From Pontiellaceae bacterium B1224 (GTDB lineage Bacteria > Verrucomicrobiota > Kiritimatiellia > Kiritimatiellales > Pontiellaceae), in the NCBI GenBank assembly GCA_029432815.1, contig JAROBA010000009.1, forward strand, positions 62,001 through 126,000: 64,000 nucleotides of DNA, written 5' to 3'. Positions 1-7,260 of the stretch are shown here, piece by piece; the stretch's first letter is position 1, and each line of letters begins with the position of its first letter. The translations under genes and the position numbers were made by a program. The notes below the pieces were generated by a model. It was not told where the DNA came from, did not search any database, and saw only the letters and a list, made by a program, of their open reading frames with translations.

Positions 1-1671
1 CGCTTCGTTCAGCAAAAGCAGATCGGCCAGGCGAATGTCTTGGCACTGAACCCGAAGGTGGTGGAGCAGTGTGTTGAAACTTTTGAGGACGATGACTCAA
101 TCAGCCGGGACGGCCCGCTACAGTCCAGCCTCTCTCAACGGCCCCTGCAAACGAGCAAAGCCGCAGTGGTGAATCTGGGCGGCGCTTTGGATTTGCTCGG
201 ACCGATCTGGATGGCGTTTGCTCCCGAGGCGATTCAGGACACGATGGAGGATGATCTCGAAACGTTAGCGGAAGCGCTGCACGCCACAAACCTGGAACTA
301 TATACCGTTGAAACCGATGATTCGTTACGCATTCATCTGAGCATTAATGATCTGCCCCTGTTAAAAACGCTCGGACCTCTGATGAAAGTGAATGTGGCGA
401 TGAAGTCTGCAAGATCTGTAAAACAATCACCGGTAAAATCAGACCTGGGCAACAGGAATAATGCCTGTGAGGACGTTTGGCTTGCCTCTGAAGCGATTGT
501 TGTGGATGGGAACATCGAGGACTGGCCATCGGGTGCGAGCAAGCCCCGCCCGCTACTGCTTGAGGGGGAGGACGGAAGGACCTCAGCGGCGTGGGTCACG
601 TACGATTCCGATTACCTGTATCTTTTGATGACAGTCGCTGACCCTATCGTAGCAGGATCTTCCTCGGAGTTCTGGAATAACGACGGGGTGCAGATTTTCA
701 TCGATACCGATAATAGGAAGGGCGGATCCTTCGGAAATAATGACTATCACTTCTTGGCCTATTGGTTTAACGGACAGCCCGTTTATGATGAGATTCAGCA
801 CAAGGCCAAGGCCACTGATCTCGCACAAATGAAAATGGTCAAGACCGATTCCGGCTACACGCTCGAAGCACGTTTCTCATGGGAGCAGTTGGGCGTGACC
901 CCGAATGCAGGGGCAGAGATCGGTTTCGATTTGAGGCTTGGCGACACCGACGACGGACATAAGCGCAAGGCGGTCATGACGTGGAATGACAAGCAAAACG
1001 AAGCGATGTACAGTCCGGTTAGTTGGGGAACCCTTCAGTTGCAAGATCGCCAGGACGTTAGGCCTGCCCCTGAAGCAATTGTTGTGGATGGGCAAATCGA
1101 GGCGGCATGGGATGGAGCGAGTTCATTTAATTTCCAGCAATCGATGGGGGAGACGATCTATGGTGCGCCAGATTTTCACCCCTCGGCTCGAATGGCCTAT
1201 GATGAAAACTATCTGTATGTCCTTTTTGAGGTGACTGACGACGCGGTTGTAGGAGAGTCCTCAAGTCATTGGCGTAACGATTGTGTGGAGATCTTTATCG
1301 ATGCGGACAATGGGAAGTCGACAAATTATTGGCCCGACGATTATCAGTTCTATGCCACGTGGCAGAATGGAGCCCCTCAATATGGTGAAAGGAAAATGGA
1401 TGCCAATCAGATTACGGAATGGGCGATGGTGAAAACGTCCACCGGTTACGTGGCCGAAGCACGGCTGTCCTGGAGTCAACTGAATGTGGTTCCAGAGGAA
1501 GGAACCCGGTTGGGAATTGAGCTTCACGTTTGTGAGACGGATAACGGACAGCAGCGCGAAGCGGTTTATTCATGGCGCGATCACAACGATCAGGCTTCCT
1601 CTTCGCCGAGTTCGTTCGGCACCATTGTCCTCAAGAAAGACGCCGTTGCCGAGCCGGAGACGAGCAAATAG
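1..1671 (+). CDS. Exported protein with two CBM9-like domains (5' end cut off by window)
   Basis: The frame is open to the left edge of the window, so the true start lies outside; the TTG at 40 is only the first internal start-like codon. About 160 N-terminal residues are unrecognised. Two tandem repeats follow, each opening with EAIVVDG (near bases 490 and 1072) and containing W-x-N-D-x-V-x-I-F-I-D-x-D and a closing S-W-G/S-F-G-T-I/L strand. This is the pattern of CBM9-like carbohydrate-binding domains in extracytoplasmic enzymes and sensors. The two repeats are also alike at the DNA level, pointing to internal duplication. No catalytic domain is visible in the part seen. The gene lies 61 bp upstream of a two-component system on the same strand, so it may be part of, or read by, that sensor unit. 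Confidence 0.75.
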   Translation, partial: RFVQQKQIGQANVLALNPKVVEQCVETFEDDDSISRDGPLQSSLSQRPLQTSKAAVVNLGGALDLLGPIWMAFAPEAIQDTMEDDLETLAEALHATNLELYTVETDDSLRIHLSINDLPLLKTLGPLMKVNVAMKSARSVKQSPVKSDLGNRNNACEDVWLASEAIVVDGNIEDWPSGASKPRPLLLEGEDGRTSAAWVTYDSDYLYLLMTVADPIVAGSSSEFWNNDGVQIFIDTDNRKGGSFGNNDYHFLAYWFNGQPVYDEIQHKAKATDLAQMKMVKTDSGYTLEARFSWEQLGVTPNAGAEIGFDLRLGDTDDGHKRKAVMTWNDKQNEAMYSPVSWGTLQLQDRQDVRPAPEAIVVDGQIEAAWDGASSFNFQQSMGETIYGAPDFHPSARMAYDENYLYVLFEVTDDAVVGESSSHWRNDCVEIFIDADNGKSTNYWPDDYQFYATWQNGAPQYGERKMDANQITEWAMVKTSTGYVAEARLSWSQLNVVPEEGTRLGIELHVCETDNGQQREAVYSWRDHNDQASSSPSSFGTIVLKKDAVAEPETSK

Positions 1672-1689
1672 GCAGCCACCCGAACGCAT

Positions 1690-1717
1690 TGGAACCGGAT
1701 GATGGCATCCGGTTCCA
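1690..1717 (+). terminator. Hairpin between CBM9 gene and histidine kinase
   Basis: GGAACCGGATG (1691-1701) pairs perfectly with CATCCGGTTCC (1706-1716) around a 4-base loop, with one further T-A pair outside. There is no following T run, so it could be a weak terminator, an RNA-processing site or a stability hairpin in a shared transcript. Confidence 0.45.
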
Positions 1718-1732
1718 GAACAGGACAGTTTC

Positions 1733-3727
1733 GTGAGAAAATACGGGAAACCAATAGAAGGAAAAGTGAGGCACTTTCAGTGGGCAGTGCTATTGCTGGT
1801 TATTGCCGTTCTGCTGCCGACCGTCTGTTTGCTCTGGTTGATGGGCCATGCGGTGGAGAATGAGCGCCTGGCGATTCGGCAGAAACTGGTCGATTCGTAC
1901 CGCCTGGTCTTATCGGATCAACTGAGATCGACCGATCAGGAATGGATCGAACGGATCCGACAGACGGAAATTCTATTAAGCGGGCCGCCGCCGCACATGC
2001 TTCCGGTATTAGTAGAAAATGGACTGGCCGATGGACTTCTGGTTTATGACCGGGAGAGTAATGAGCTGCTTTATCCCGTCGTTGGAGAAAAGGCGGCGGC
2101 ACCGGATTGGTCCGAGACCTTTAGAACCGCTTCCCAATTGGAATTCCTTCGAGCAGACCTAGAGGGGGCGATTGCGGCATACACCCGTATTGCGGCGAGA
2201 CAGGACGATTCGGAGATACAGCTTCGCGCGGCGGCCTCGGTGATCCGCTGTTTGAAAAAAGCGAACCGATTCGACGAAGCAGTCGCGGCATCGAAGGTGT
2301 TGTTGGAAAAAAACGAAGAGCCCCAGTCGGTTGAATCGGCGAGGCTTCTGTTTAATATTCGTCTGGGACTGTTGCAGTTGATGCAGCAAACCGGCTCACC
2401 GGATTTTGAAGAGGAATTGCGTGCGCTGGCGGCGCAAATGATGAATCCTCTCAGCTTTCCGGTCGAGATGCCCGCGGATGTCCGGGGGGCGGTGAAGCAG
2501 CAGATGCTGTCCTGGGTTGATGCCCTGCCGGAGTCATTCGAATACGCTTCAATATTTCAGCAGGCGCGGGCGCTTTTGGCGGCGGAGCAGCGATCGCTGG
2601 ATGCTTCTGAACAGCAGGTCGGTTTGTTTCAATCGCCGAAAAAGATTTCCCGGCTACCTGGAGAGCCACCTGTGTTTAGCTATTCGCTTCATGCAGAGCA
2701 GACCACGTACGTTATTTTGCTTTCTCAGGAAAAGATGACCGCATTTTTTGAAGGAGCACTGGGAGACTTTTTTTCATCCGATGTGTGTGTCCGCATTCAA
2801 GATCCGGAACGGCGGTTGATCTATTCAACTCAGGCGGTCGAACGAGCCGAGCTGGTCCGCCTGCCGTTAAGCGAATATTTCATGGGCTGGACGATCACAT
2901 TATGCCCCTCCGATGACGGGTTCTTTAACGATGCGGCCAGCAAGCAGGCGGTACTTTATATTTGGACGGGAACCCTTGTGATTCTGCTGTTTTTGGCCGC
3001 CGGGGCCGCGGCGGTCATTCTGGTGAGTCGGCAGGCAAAGCTGAACCGGATGAAAAATGACTTCATTGCCACGGTCTCACACGAACTTAAAACGCCGCTG
3101 GCCTCCATGCGAGTACTCATGGACACCTTGTTTGAAGGGCATTATGAACTCCCTGAGCAGGTGGAGGAATATCTGAAAATGATCAGTCAGGACAATATGC
3201 GTTTATCCCGCCTGATCGACGGCTTTCTCACGTTTTCACGAATGGAACGGAACAAGTGCGCATTTACGCTGACCGGCGAGACCGTGGAACCCATCGTGCA
3301 AGCCGCTGTCGACGCCATGCGCACCAAGCTGGATCAGAACGATTGCACGTTTACCTTGCAGCTCCCCGGATCGTTGCCTCTCATCTTGGCGGACGGAGAT
3401 GCATTGGCCCTGACGCTGATTAATTTGTTGGAGAACGCATATAAATATTCCGAGCCTCCCCGTTCGATCGGCCTGACGGTGATGCAGGACGGGCAGGAAA
3501 TGGTTTTTAAAGTGACGGATCATGGAATCGGCATGACGCCGCGGGCCGTGCGGCGCATCTTCGACAAGTTCTATCAGGTGGATCAACGGCTGGTGCGCAA
3601 CGTCGATGGGTGCGGGCTTGGACTGAGTATCGTGAAATATATTGTCGATGCCCACAGCGGATCAATTCATGTGGACAGTCGCCTGAATGAAGGCAGTACC
3701 TTTGTGGTGCGAATCCCCTTGGCATAG
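1733..3727 (+). CDS. PhoR-type sensor histidine kinase
   Basis: A GTG start is preceded by AGGA seven bases upstream. The 664-residue protein has an N-terminal membrane segment (about residues 17-37), a long extracytoplasmic region that includes a helical, TPR-like stretch (about 120-270), a second membrane segment (about 408-430) and a classical kinase core. HisKA carries V-S-H-E-L-K-T-P-L with the phospho-accepting His near residue 450. The ATPase domain shows the N box (N-L-L-E-N-A-Y-K-Y-S), G1 (D-H-G-I-G-M), F box (F-D-K-F-Y-Q-V-D) and G2 (G-C-G-L-G-L-S-I-V). Such kinases autophosphorylate on His and pass phosphate to the partner regulator, which starts 8 bp downstream. The ligand is unknown; the neighbouring CBM9 gene hints at a carbohydrate or envelope signal. 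Confidence 0.93.
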   Translation: MRKYGKPIEGKVRHFQWAVLLLVIAVLLPTVCLLWLMGHAVENERLAIRQKLVDSYRLVLSDQLRSTDQEWIERIRQTEILLSGPPPHMLPVLVENGLADGLLVYDRESNELLYPVVGEKAAAPDWSETFRTASQLEFLRADLEGAIAAYTRIAARQDDSEIQLRAAASVIRCLKKANRFDEAVAASKVLLEKNEEPQSVESARLLFNIRLGLLQLMQQTGSPDFEEELRALAAQMMNPLSFPVEMPADVRGAVKQQMLSWVDALPESFEYASIFQQARALLAAEQRSLDASEQQVGLFQSPKKISRLPGEPPVFSYSLHAEQTTYVILLSQEKMTAFFEGALGDFFSSDVCVRIQDPERRLIYSTQAVERAELVRLPLSEYFMGWTITLCPSDDGFFNDAASKQAVLYIWTGTLVILLFLAAGAAAVILVSRQAKLNRMKNDFIATVSHELKTPLASMRVLMDTLFEGHYELPEQVEEYLKMISQDNMRLSRLIDGFLTFSRMERNKCAFTLTGETVEPIVQAAVDAMRTKLDQNDCTFTLQLPGSLPLILADGDALALTLINLLENAYKYSEPPRSIGLTVMQDGQEMVFKVTDHGIGMTPRAVRRIFDKFYQVDQRLVRNVDGCGLGLSIVKYIVDAHSGSIHVDSRLNEGSTFVVRIPLA

Positions 3728-3735
3728 GTGAAACG

Positions 3736-4428
3736 ATGGAAACTCTATTAATCATTGAAGACGAGCCCCATATGCTTCGGGCGCTCAAGGATAATTTTTC
3801 GTTAGCTGGATATCAGGTCATCACCGCCAGTGATGGAGAAGAGGGCTTGAACGCCGCGCTCGATACCCAACCCGATTTAATCCTGCTCGATATCATGCTT
3901 CCAACGATTAACGGCTATGAAATATGTCGCCTGATTCGCGATCAGGGGCTCGACATGCCCATTATCATGCTGACGGCAAAAGGCGAGGAAACTGATATCG
4001 TTCTCGGGTTGAATCTGGGGGCCGATGACTATGTAACCAAGCCGTTCGGTGTGAGCGTACTCCGCGCGCGGGTGGCTGCCTTTTTGAGGCGCCGGAAACA
4101 GGAGCAGACCACACTCCATGAGTTTGATGGGCTGCAGCTGGATCTCGACGCCCACCGGCTAAGCCGGGACAATGAAGAGATCAAACTCTCGCCCCAGGAA
4201 TTTCGCCTCTTAGCCTATCTCGTGGAAAATCTGGGCCGTGTTTTAACGCGCGATACCCTCCTTAATGGGGTTTGGGGCTACAACTGCTTCGTCGGCCCGC
4301 GGAATATTGATCGGTTCATCACTTCATTGCGTAATAAGGTGGAGCGGGATCCGAAACAGCCACGATGCATCCATACCGTGCGCGGCTTCGGTTATAAGTT
4401 CGAGCCCCCAAAGGGCATCGCAGAATAA
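3736..4428 (+). CDS. OmpR/PhoB-family response regulator
   Basis: The protein has 230 residues, normal for the family. The receiver domain (1-118) has acidic E8/D9, the phospho-acceptor D52 in L-L-D-I-M-L-P, the LTAK switch region and the conserved Lys in T-K-P-F. A winged-helix DNA-binding domain follows (about 128-225), with L-S-P-Q-E-F-R-L-L near its start and V-R-G-F-G-Y-K-F at the end. The gene starts 8 bp after the kinase gene, so the two are a cognate pair in one transcript. It ends in a hairpin terminator shared with the convergent isomerase gene. Confidence 0.95.
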   Translation: METLLIIEDEPHMLRALKDNFSLAGYQVITASDGEEGLNAALDTQPDLILLDIMLPTINGYEICRLIRDQGLDMPIIMLTAKGEETDIVLGLNLGADDYVTKPFGVSVLRARVAAFLRRRKQEQTTLHEFDGLQLDLDAHRLSRDNEEIKLSPQEFRLLAYLVENLGRVLTRDTLLNGVWGYNCFVGPRNIDRFITSLRNKVERDPKQPRCIHTVRGFGYKFEPPKGIAE

Positions 4429-4449
4429 CCCTCTGAAGAAAGAGCCGTC

Positions 4450-4464
4450 TTCCAACCATTGGAA
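4450..4464. repeat. TTCCAA-N3-TTGGAA palindrome, intergenic copy 1
   Basis: TTCCAA CCA TTGGAA, a mismatch-free copy of the dispersed palindrome. It lies between the response regulator stop and the terminator hairpin. Confidence 0.8.
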
Positions 4465-4469
4465 ACAAA

Positions 4470-4501
4470 AAGACCCGAGGTTCGTAAGGACCCCGGGTCT
4501 T
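4470..4501. terminator. Bidirectional terminator between regulator and isomerase
   Basis: AAGACCCG is matched by CGGGTCTT across a loop of about 16 bases. It follows an A-rich run and lies between two genes converging on it, as expected for a shared rho-independent terminator. Confidence 0.65.
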
Positions 4502-4527
4502 GGTCGTGCCATGCAATGGCCGTGCGA

Positions 4528-5169
4528 TTATTCGCCGATGACGGCCTTTACGGCTTCTTTGATTTCATCGTTTGTGGCGTTTGCGTAGAAGTATTCTTTA
4601 AACTTCGCACCACCAATCGCGCCTTTCAGCAAATCCTGGTCGAGGTTTTTGAGGATCGTCAGCATGTCGGTATGCGTGACGGCTTTTACTTCGTTCAGGA
4701 TATTGCGGTTTTTGGCCATGATGGCCGCGCGTTCTTTCGGGTAGCCCAGCCCCATTTCCTGACTGAACAGCTTTTCGAAGATGTACTCGAGGTTGAGTTC
4801 AGCCGCCCATCCGAAACCTTTTGCAAAAGGCATGGCGAGCGCATTACCAGCATTAATCTGCGCGAAGGTGAATGCATCCACCGGATCCTGTGCATGGCCG
4901 CAGACCACGCCAGGGAACGAGTTGAGCGCCAGCATCGCGCCCGCGCCGGTACCACAGCCCGTCACCACAAAATCAGCCGCGCCGGAGTTCAGCAGAATGG
5001 CAGCCAGAATTCCGTTCTGAACGTAGGTCAGCACTTCAGCGTCTTCTGCCGTGTACATACCGTAGTTAAAAACTTCGTGCCCCATCGGCTCGACAACTTT
5101 TTTCAGCGCCGTTTCAACAATACAGTTTTTACCGGCCTGGCTATTTTCGTTAATCAAAGCAATTTTCAT
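4528..5169 (-). CDS. RpiB/LacA/LacB-family sugar-phosphate isomerase
   Basis: A 213-residue cytoplasmic protein. The RpiB signatures are visible: an N-terminal M-K-I-A-L-I-N-E-N strand, the anion-hole loop G-C-G-T-G-A-G-A-M and the I-N-A-G-N-A-L-A-M helix. Family members interconvert aldose and ketose phosphates such as ribose 5-phosphate/ribulose 5-phosphate, allose 6-phosphate or galactose 6-phosphate. At 213 residues it is longer than classical RpiB (about 150), with extra C-terminal helices, so the substrate may not be ribose 5-phosphate. The start is supported by AAGGA seven bases upstream. Its position beside the sulfatase array makes a role in channelling released sugars possible but unproven. 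Confidence 0.85.
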   Translation of the reverse strand: MKIALINENSQAGKNCIVETALKKVVEPMGHEVFNYGMYTAEDAEVLTYVQNGILAAILLNSGAADFVVTGCGTGAGAMLALNSFPGVVCGHAQDPVDAFTFAQINAGNALAMPFAKGFGWAAELNLEYIFEKLFSQEMGLGYPKERAAIMAKNRNILNEVKAVTHTDMLTILKNLDQDLLKGAIGGAKFKEYFYANATNDEIKEAVKAVIGE

Positions 5170-5312
5170 ATTCAGTTCCTTTTCTGAGTTTTATATACGT
5201 TCCAAAACGGCCCGAATATAAATAAATTACGCTACGGCGCGCAACCTTCGAATGGGGAAAACTAGGGAGAGTTCTTCGGAATACAGCTTTAAGATCCAGA
5301 AGTTTAACGTAC

Positions 5313-5402
5313 CAGGCGTCCCGCCTGCCCCGCCGCGCATCCAAAGGAAATATAGGCAGAATGATTCCCCTCATTGGAATGAGTTTGAAAAATTATTCTG
5401 CC
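5313..5402. repeat. Composite inverted-repeat element, copy 1
   Basis: CAGGCG (5313-5318) and CGCCTG (5322-5327) form a short hairpin followed by CCCCGCCG. After about 25 bases comes a second unit bounded by GGCAGAAT (5355-5362) and its exact inverse ATTCTGCC (5395-5402). The inner bases can also pair (ATTCC with GGAAT, and CTCATT with AATGAG). The layout recurs in copy 2, which argues for a REP- or MITE-like mobile repeat. Confidence 0.6.
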
Positions 5403-5420
5403 AAACAAAAGGACCCACCT

Positions 5421-5439
5421 TTTTCCAACCCTTGGAAAA
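5421..5439. repeat. TTCCAA-N3-TTGGAA palindrome, intergenic copy 2
   Basis: TTTTCCAA CCC TTGGAAAA with perfect 8-base arms. A second, degenerate copy (TTCCAA CCG TTGAAA) lies just to the right at 5455-5469. Confidence 0.8.
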
Positions 5440-5543
5440 GCAATCAGCACATTTTTCCAACCGTTGAAACGGCCCCTTTTCATAAAGCAGGCGGAGATTA
5501 GTCGCTATTCGCTCTGAATCACCTGCGGTACGGCCAATGTAAC

Positions 5544-5640
5544 GCAGGCGGCTCGCCTGCCCCGCCGAAGGCCCCGCACCGAAGATTATAGCAGAATGAT
5601 TCCTATCCTCAGGAATAGGAGGTTAGAAAAATATTCTGCC
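5544..5640. repeat. Composite inverted-repeat element, copy 2
   Basis: GCAGGCG (5544-5550) pairs with CGCCTGC (5554-5560) and is followed by CCCGCCG. The second unit is bounded by GCAGAAT (5591-5597) and ATTCTGC (5633-5639), with inner complementary arms TCCTAT and ATAGGA. Same order, orientation and spacing plan as copy 1, but the inner arms differ in sequence while staying complementary. Confidence 0.6.
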
Positions 5641-5697
5641 TAAAAAATCGTTGCACCGCGGGTGTGCGGTCGGCTCGAAGAGTCAGCCCTACCATCA

Positions 5698-7260
5698 TTA
5701 CTGCGCGTTGTATTGCGCCTCGGTCATCCAGCTCAGATCGGGCCAAAAGGCCGTATCGTTCGGCTGGGCAGCGCCCGGCGTGGTGCGCCCATTCGCAACC
5801 ATTTCCGTGATGCGCGCAGTTAATACCGCCACGGTTTCCGGATGCGCATCGGCGACATTCTTTTTTTCCAGACGGTCGGTGGAAAGATCGTAGAGCTCGG
5901 CCCCTTTTTTCCCTTTCGGGAGTACCAGTTTCCAATTGCCATCGGTGATGGAATAGCGTCCGTCGTTGCCGTGGTTCAGCAGCGGAAGGCGATCGTAGTC
6001 CGATTCCGGATCGATCAGAACAGATGCAAAACTCTGGCTATCTTCCCCGGCGGTGTCCGGGAGCTCGGTTCCGAGGAGCTCGGCAAAGGTGGCCATCAGG
6101 TCAATCTGCCCCATCGGTTTATCCCACTCGCGGCCCGGCGCGGCAATGCCGTTCGGCCAGCGCACAATGAACGGAACGCGGTGCCCGCCTTCGTAGACCG
6201 AGCGCTTGCCCTCTTTCAACGCGCCCCGGCTGTCGTGATTGAATTCCTTCAACCGTTTCTTCCACGAGCCTTCCGGTCCGTTGTCGCTCGTGAAAACGAT
6301 CAGCGTGTTTTCATCCAGCCCCGAGGTTTTAAGGAATTCGAGAATGCGGCCGATCTGATAATCGGTTTCGATGACAAATTCACCGTACGCGCCCGCGTCG
6401 CCCTGACCGTGAAATTCAGGCAATGGACAAACCGGATAGTGCGGCGAGGTATAGGGCAGATAGAGGAAAAAGGGTTTGCCGTTTTTTACATCGGCTTCTT
6501 TTCCGCTCATCCATTCGATGGCCTTATCGGTGAAGCGCGTCAGGCATTGGTTATCGATAAAGTCCGGCGCAATTTCAAAGTTGGTTTTGTGGGTGCGTGT
6601 TGGATCGGTAGACTGACCGGGCTCCGTTTCATAGGGCGGCATGATGCGATAGTCCATGTGTCGCGGATTTTTCTTTTTGTTCGTGTAAACCGTCGGCGGC
6701 ACGGCGGCATAGCGCCCTTCGAACCAGGCGAGAATGCCGTAGTTTAACGAGGCGGGAATACCGTAAAAATAATCAAACCCCTTATCGAGTGGCATGTCCT
6801 GCACCGGTTGCGACCAGTCGCGGTCTTCCGGAGTGCCCGGGAAATCCATTCCCAAATGCCACTTCCCCACCATCGCGGTGTTATAGCCGTTATCCCGAAA
6901 AAGGTTGGCCAGCGTCATGCGGCCATCGGCAATCATGCAAGGCTGCTCCGCATTATAAACCCCGGTCTTCAGATCCGTGCGCCAGGAATAGCGGCCGGTC
7001 AGCAGGCCGTAGCGCGAAGGCGTGCAGACCGAGTCCGAACTGTGGCCTTGCGTGAAGGCGATGCCTTCCTGCGCCAGCCGGTCCATATTCGGCGTCTGGA
7101 ATTTTGCCTCGGGATTGAGCGCACTGACATCGCCATAGCCTTGATCATCCGTATAGATCACAATCACGTTTGGCTTTTGATCTGTGGCTTGAGCAAAACC
7201 CGCCAGACAGGCCAATCCCGTAATGACTGCGTTTAAAACGTTTTGTTTATGATATTTCAT
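5698..7260 (-). CDS. Secreted S1-family sulfatase
   Basis: 520 residues with a Sec signal peptide ending near QA (residues 24-25). The alkaline-phosphatase-fold sulfatase motifs are present: metal-binding T-D-D (37-39), the formylglycine motif C-T-P-S-R with Cys79, G-K-W-H-L-G, a conserved S-P-H-Y-P histidine, and S-D-N-G. It hydrolyses sulfate esters once Cys79 is converted to formylglycine. The type is closest to the 9025 and 22308 sulfatases, with the same Y-x-L/M-L-T-G-R/Q pattern after the active-site Cys. It is the last gene of the minus-strand array; its ATG overlaps the stop of the preceding sulfatase gene (ATGA), indicating translational coupling. The sulfated sugar cannot be named from sequence alone. 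Confidence 0.93.
   Translation of the reverse strand: MKYHKQNVLNAVITGLACLAGFAQATDQKPNVIVIYTDDQGYGDVSALNPEAKFQTPNMDRLAQEGIAFTQGHSSDSVCTPSRYGLLTGRYSWRTDLKTGVYNAEQPCMIADGRMTLANLFRDNGYNTAMVGKWHLGMDFPGTPEDRDWSQPVQDMPLDKGFDYFYGIPASLNYGILAWFEGRYAAVPPTVYTNKKKNPRHMDYRIMPPYETEPGQSTDPTRTHKTNFEIAPDFIDNQCLTRFTDKAIEWMSGKEADVKNGKPFFLYLPYTSPHYPVCPLPEFHGQGDAGAYGEFVIETDYQIGRILEFLKTSGLDENTLIVFTSDNGPEGSWKKRLKEFNHDSRGALKEGKRSVYEGGHRVPFIVRWPNGIAAPGREWDKPMGQIDLMATFAELLGTELPDTAGEDSQSFASVLIDPESDYDRLPLLNHGNDGRYSITDGNWKLVLPKGKKGAELYDLSTDRLEKKNVADAHPETVAVLTARITEMVANGRTTPGAAQPNDTAFWPDLSWMTEAQYNAQ

Larger units (their letters stand above)
5170..5697. other. Repeat-rich gap downstream of the sulfatase array
   Basis: This 528-bp stretch has no convincing gene. 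From left to right it holds the isomerase leader (A/T-rich), two copies of a composite inverted repeat, two TTCCAA palindromes, and a short hairpin ACCGC/GCGGT at 5655-5670. On the minus strand that hairpin is followed, about 7 bases later, by a T6 run (A6 at 5642-5647), so it may terminate the sulfatase array. Confidence 0.6.

Noticed and set aside
4459-5187. Plus-strand frame of 242 codons over the isomerase gene
   Set aside because: It is opposite a well-recognised RpiB-family gene with a good ribosome site and has no family features.
5313-5640. Possible two-unit CRISPR remnant
   Set aside because: Only two copies, each internally palindromic with diverged inner arms and no repeat-spacer periodicity; no cas genes nearby.
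5170-5697. Short frames within the repeat-rich gap as genes
   Set aside because: They are composed mainly of inverted-repeat sequence, with no ribosome site or recognisable protein features.
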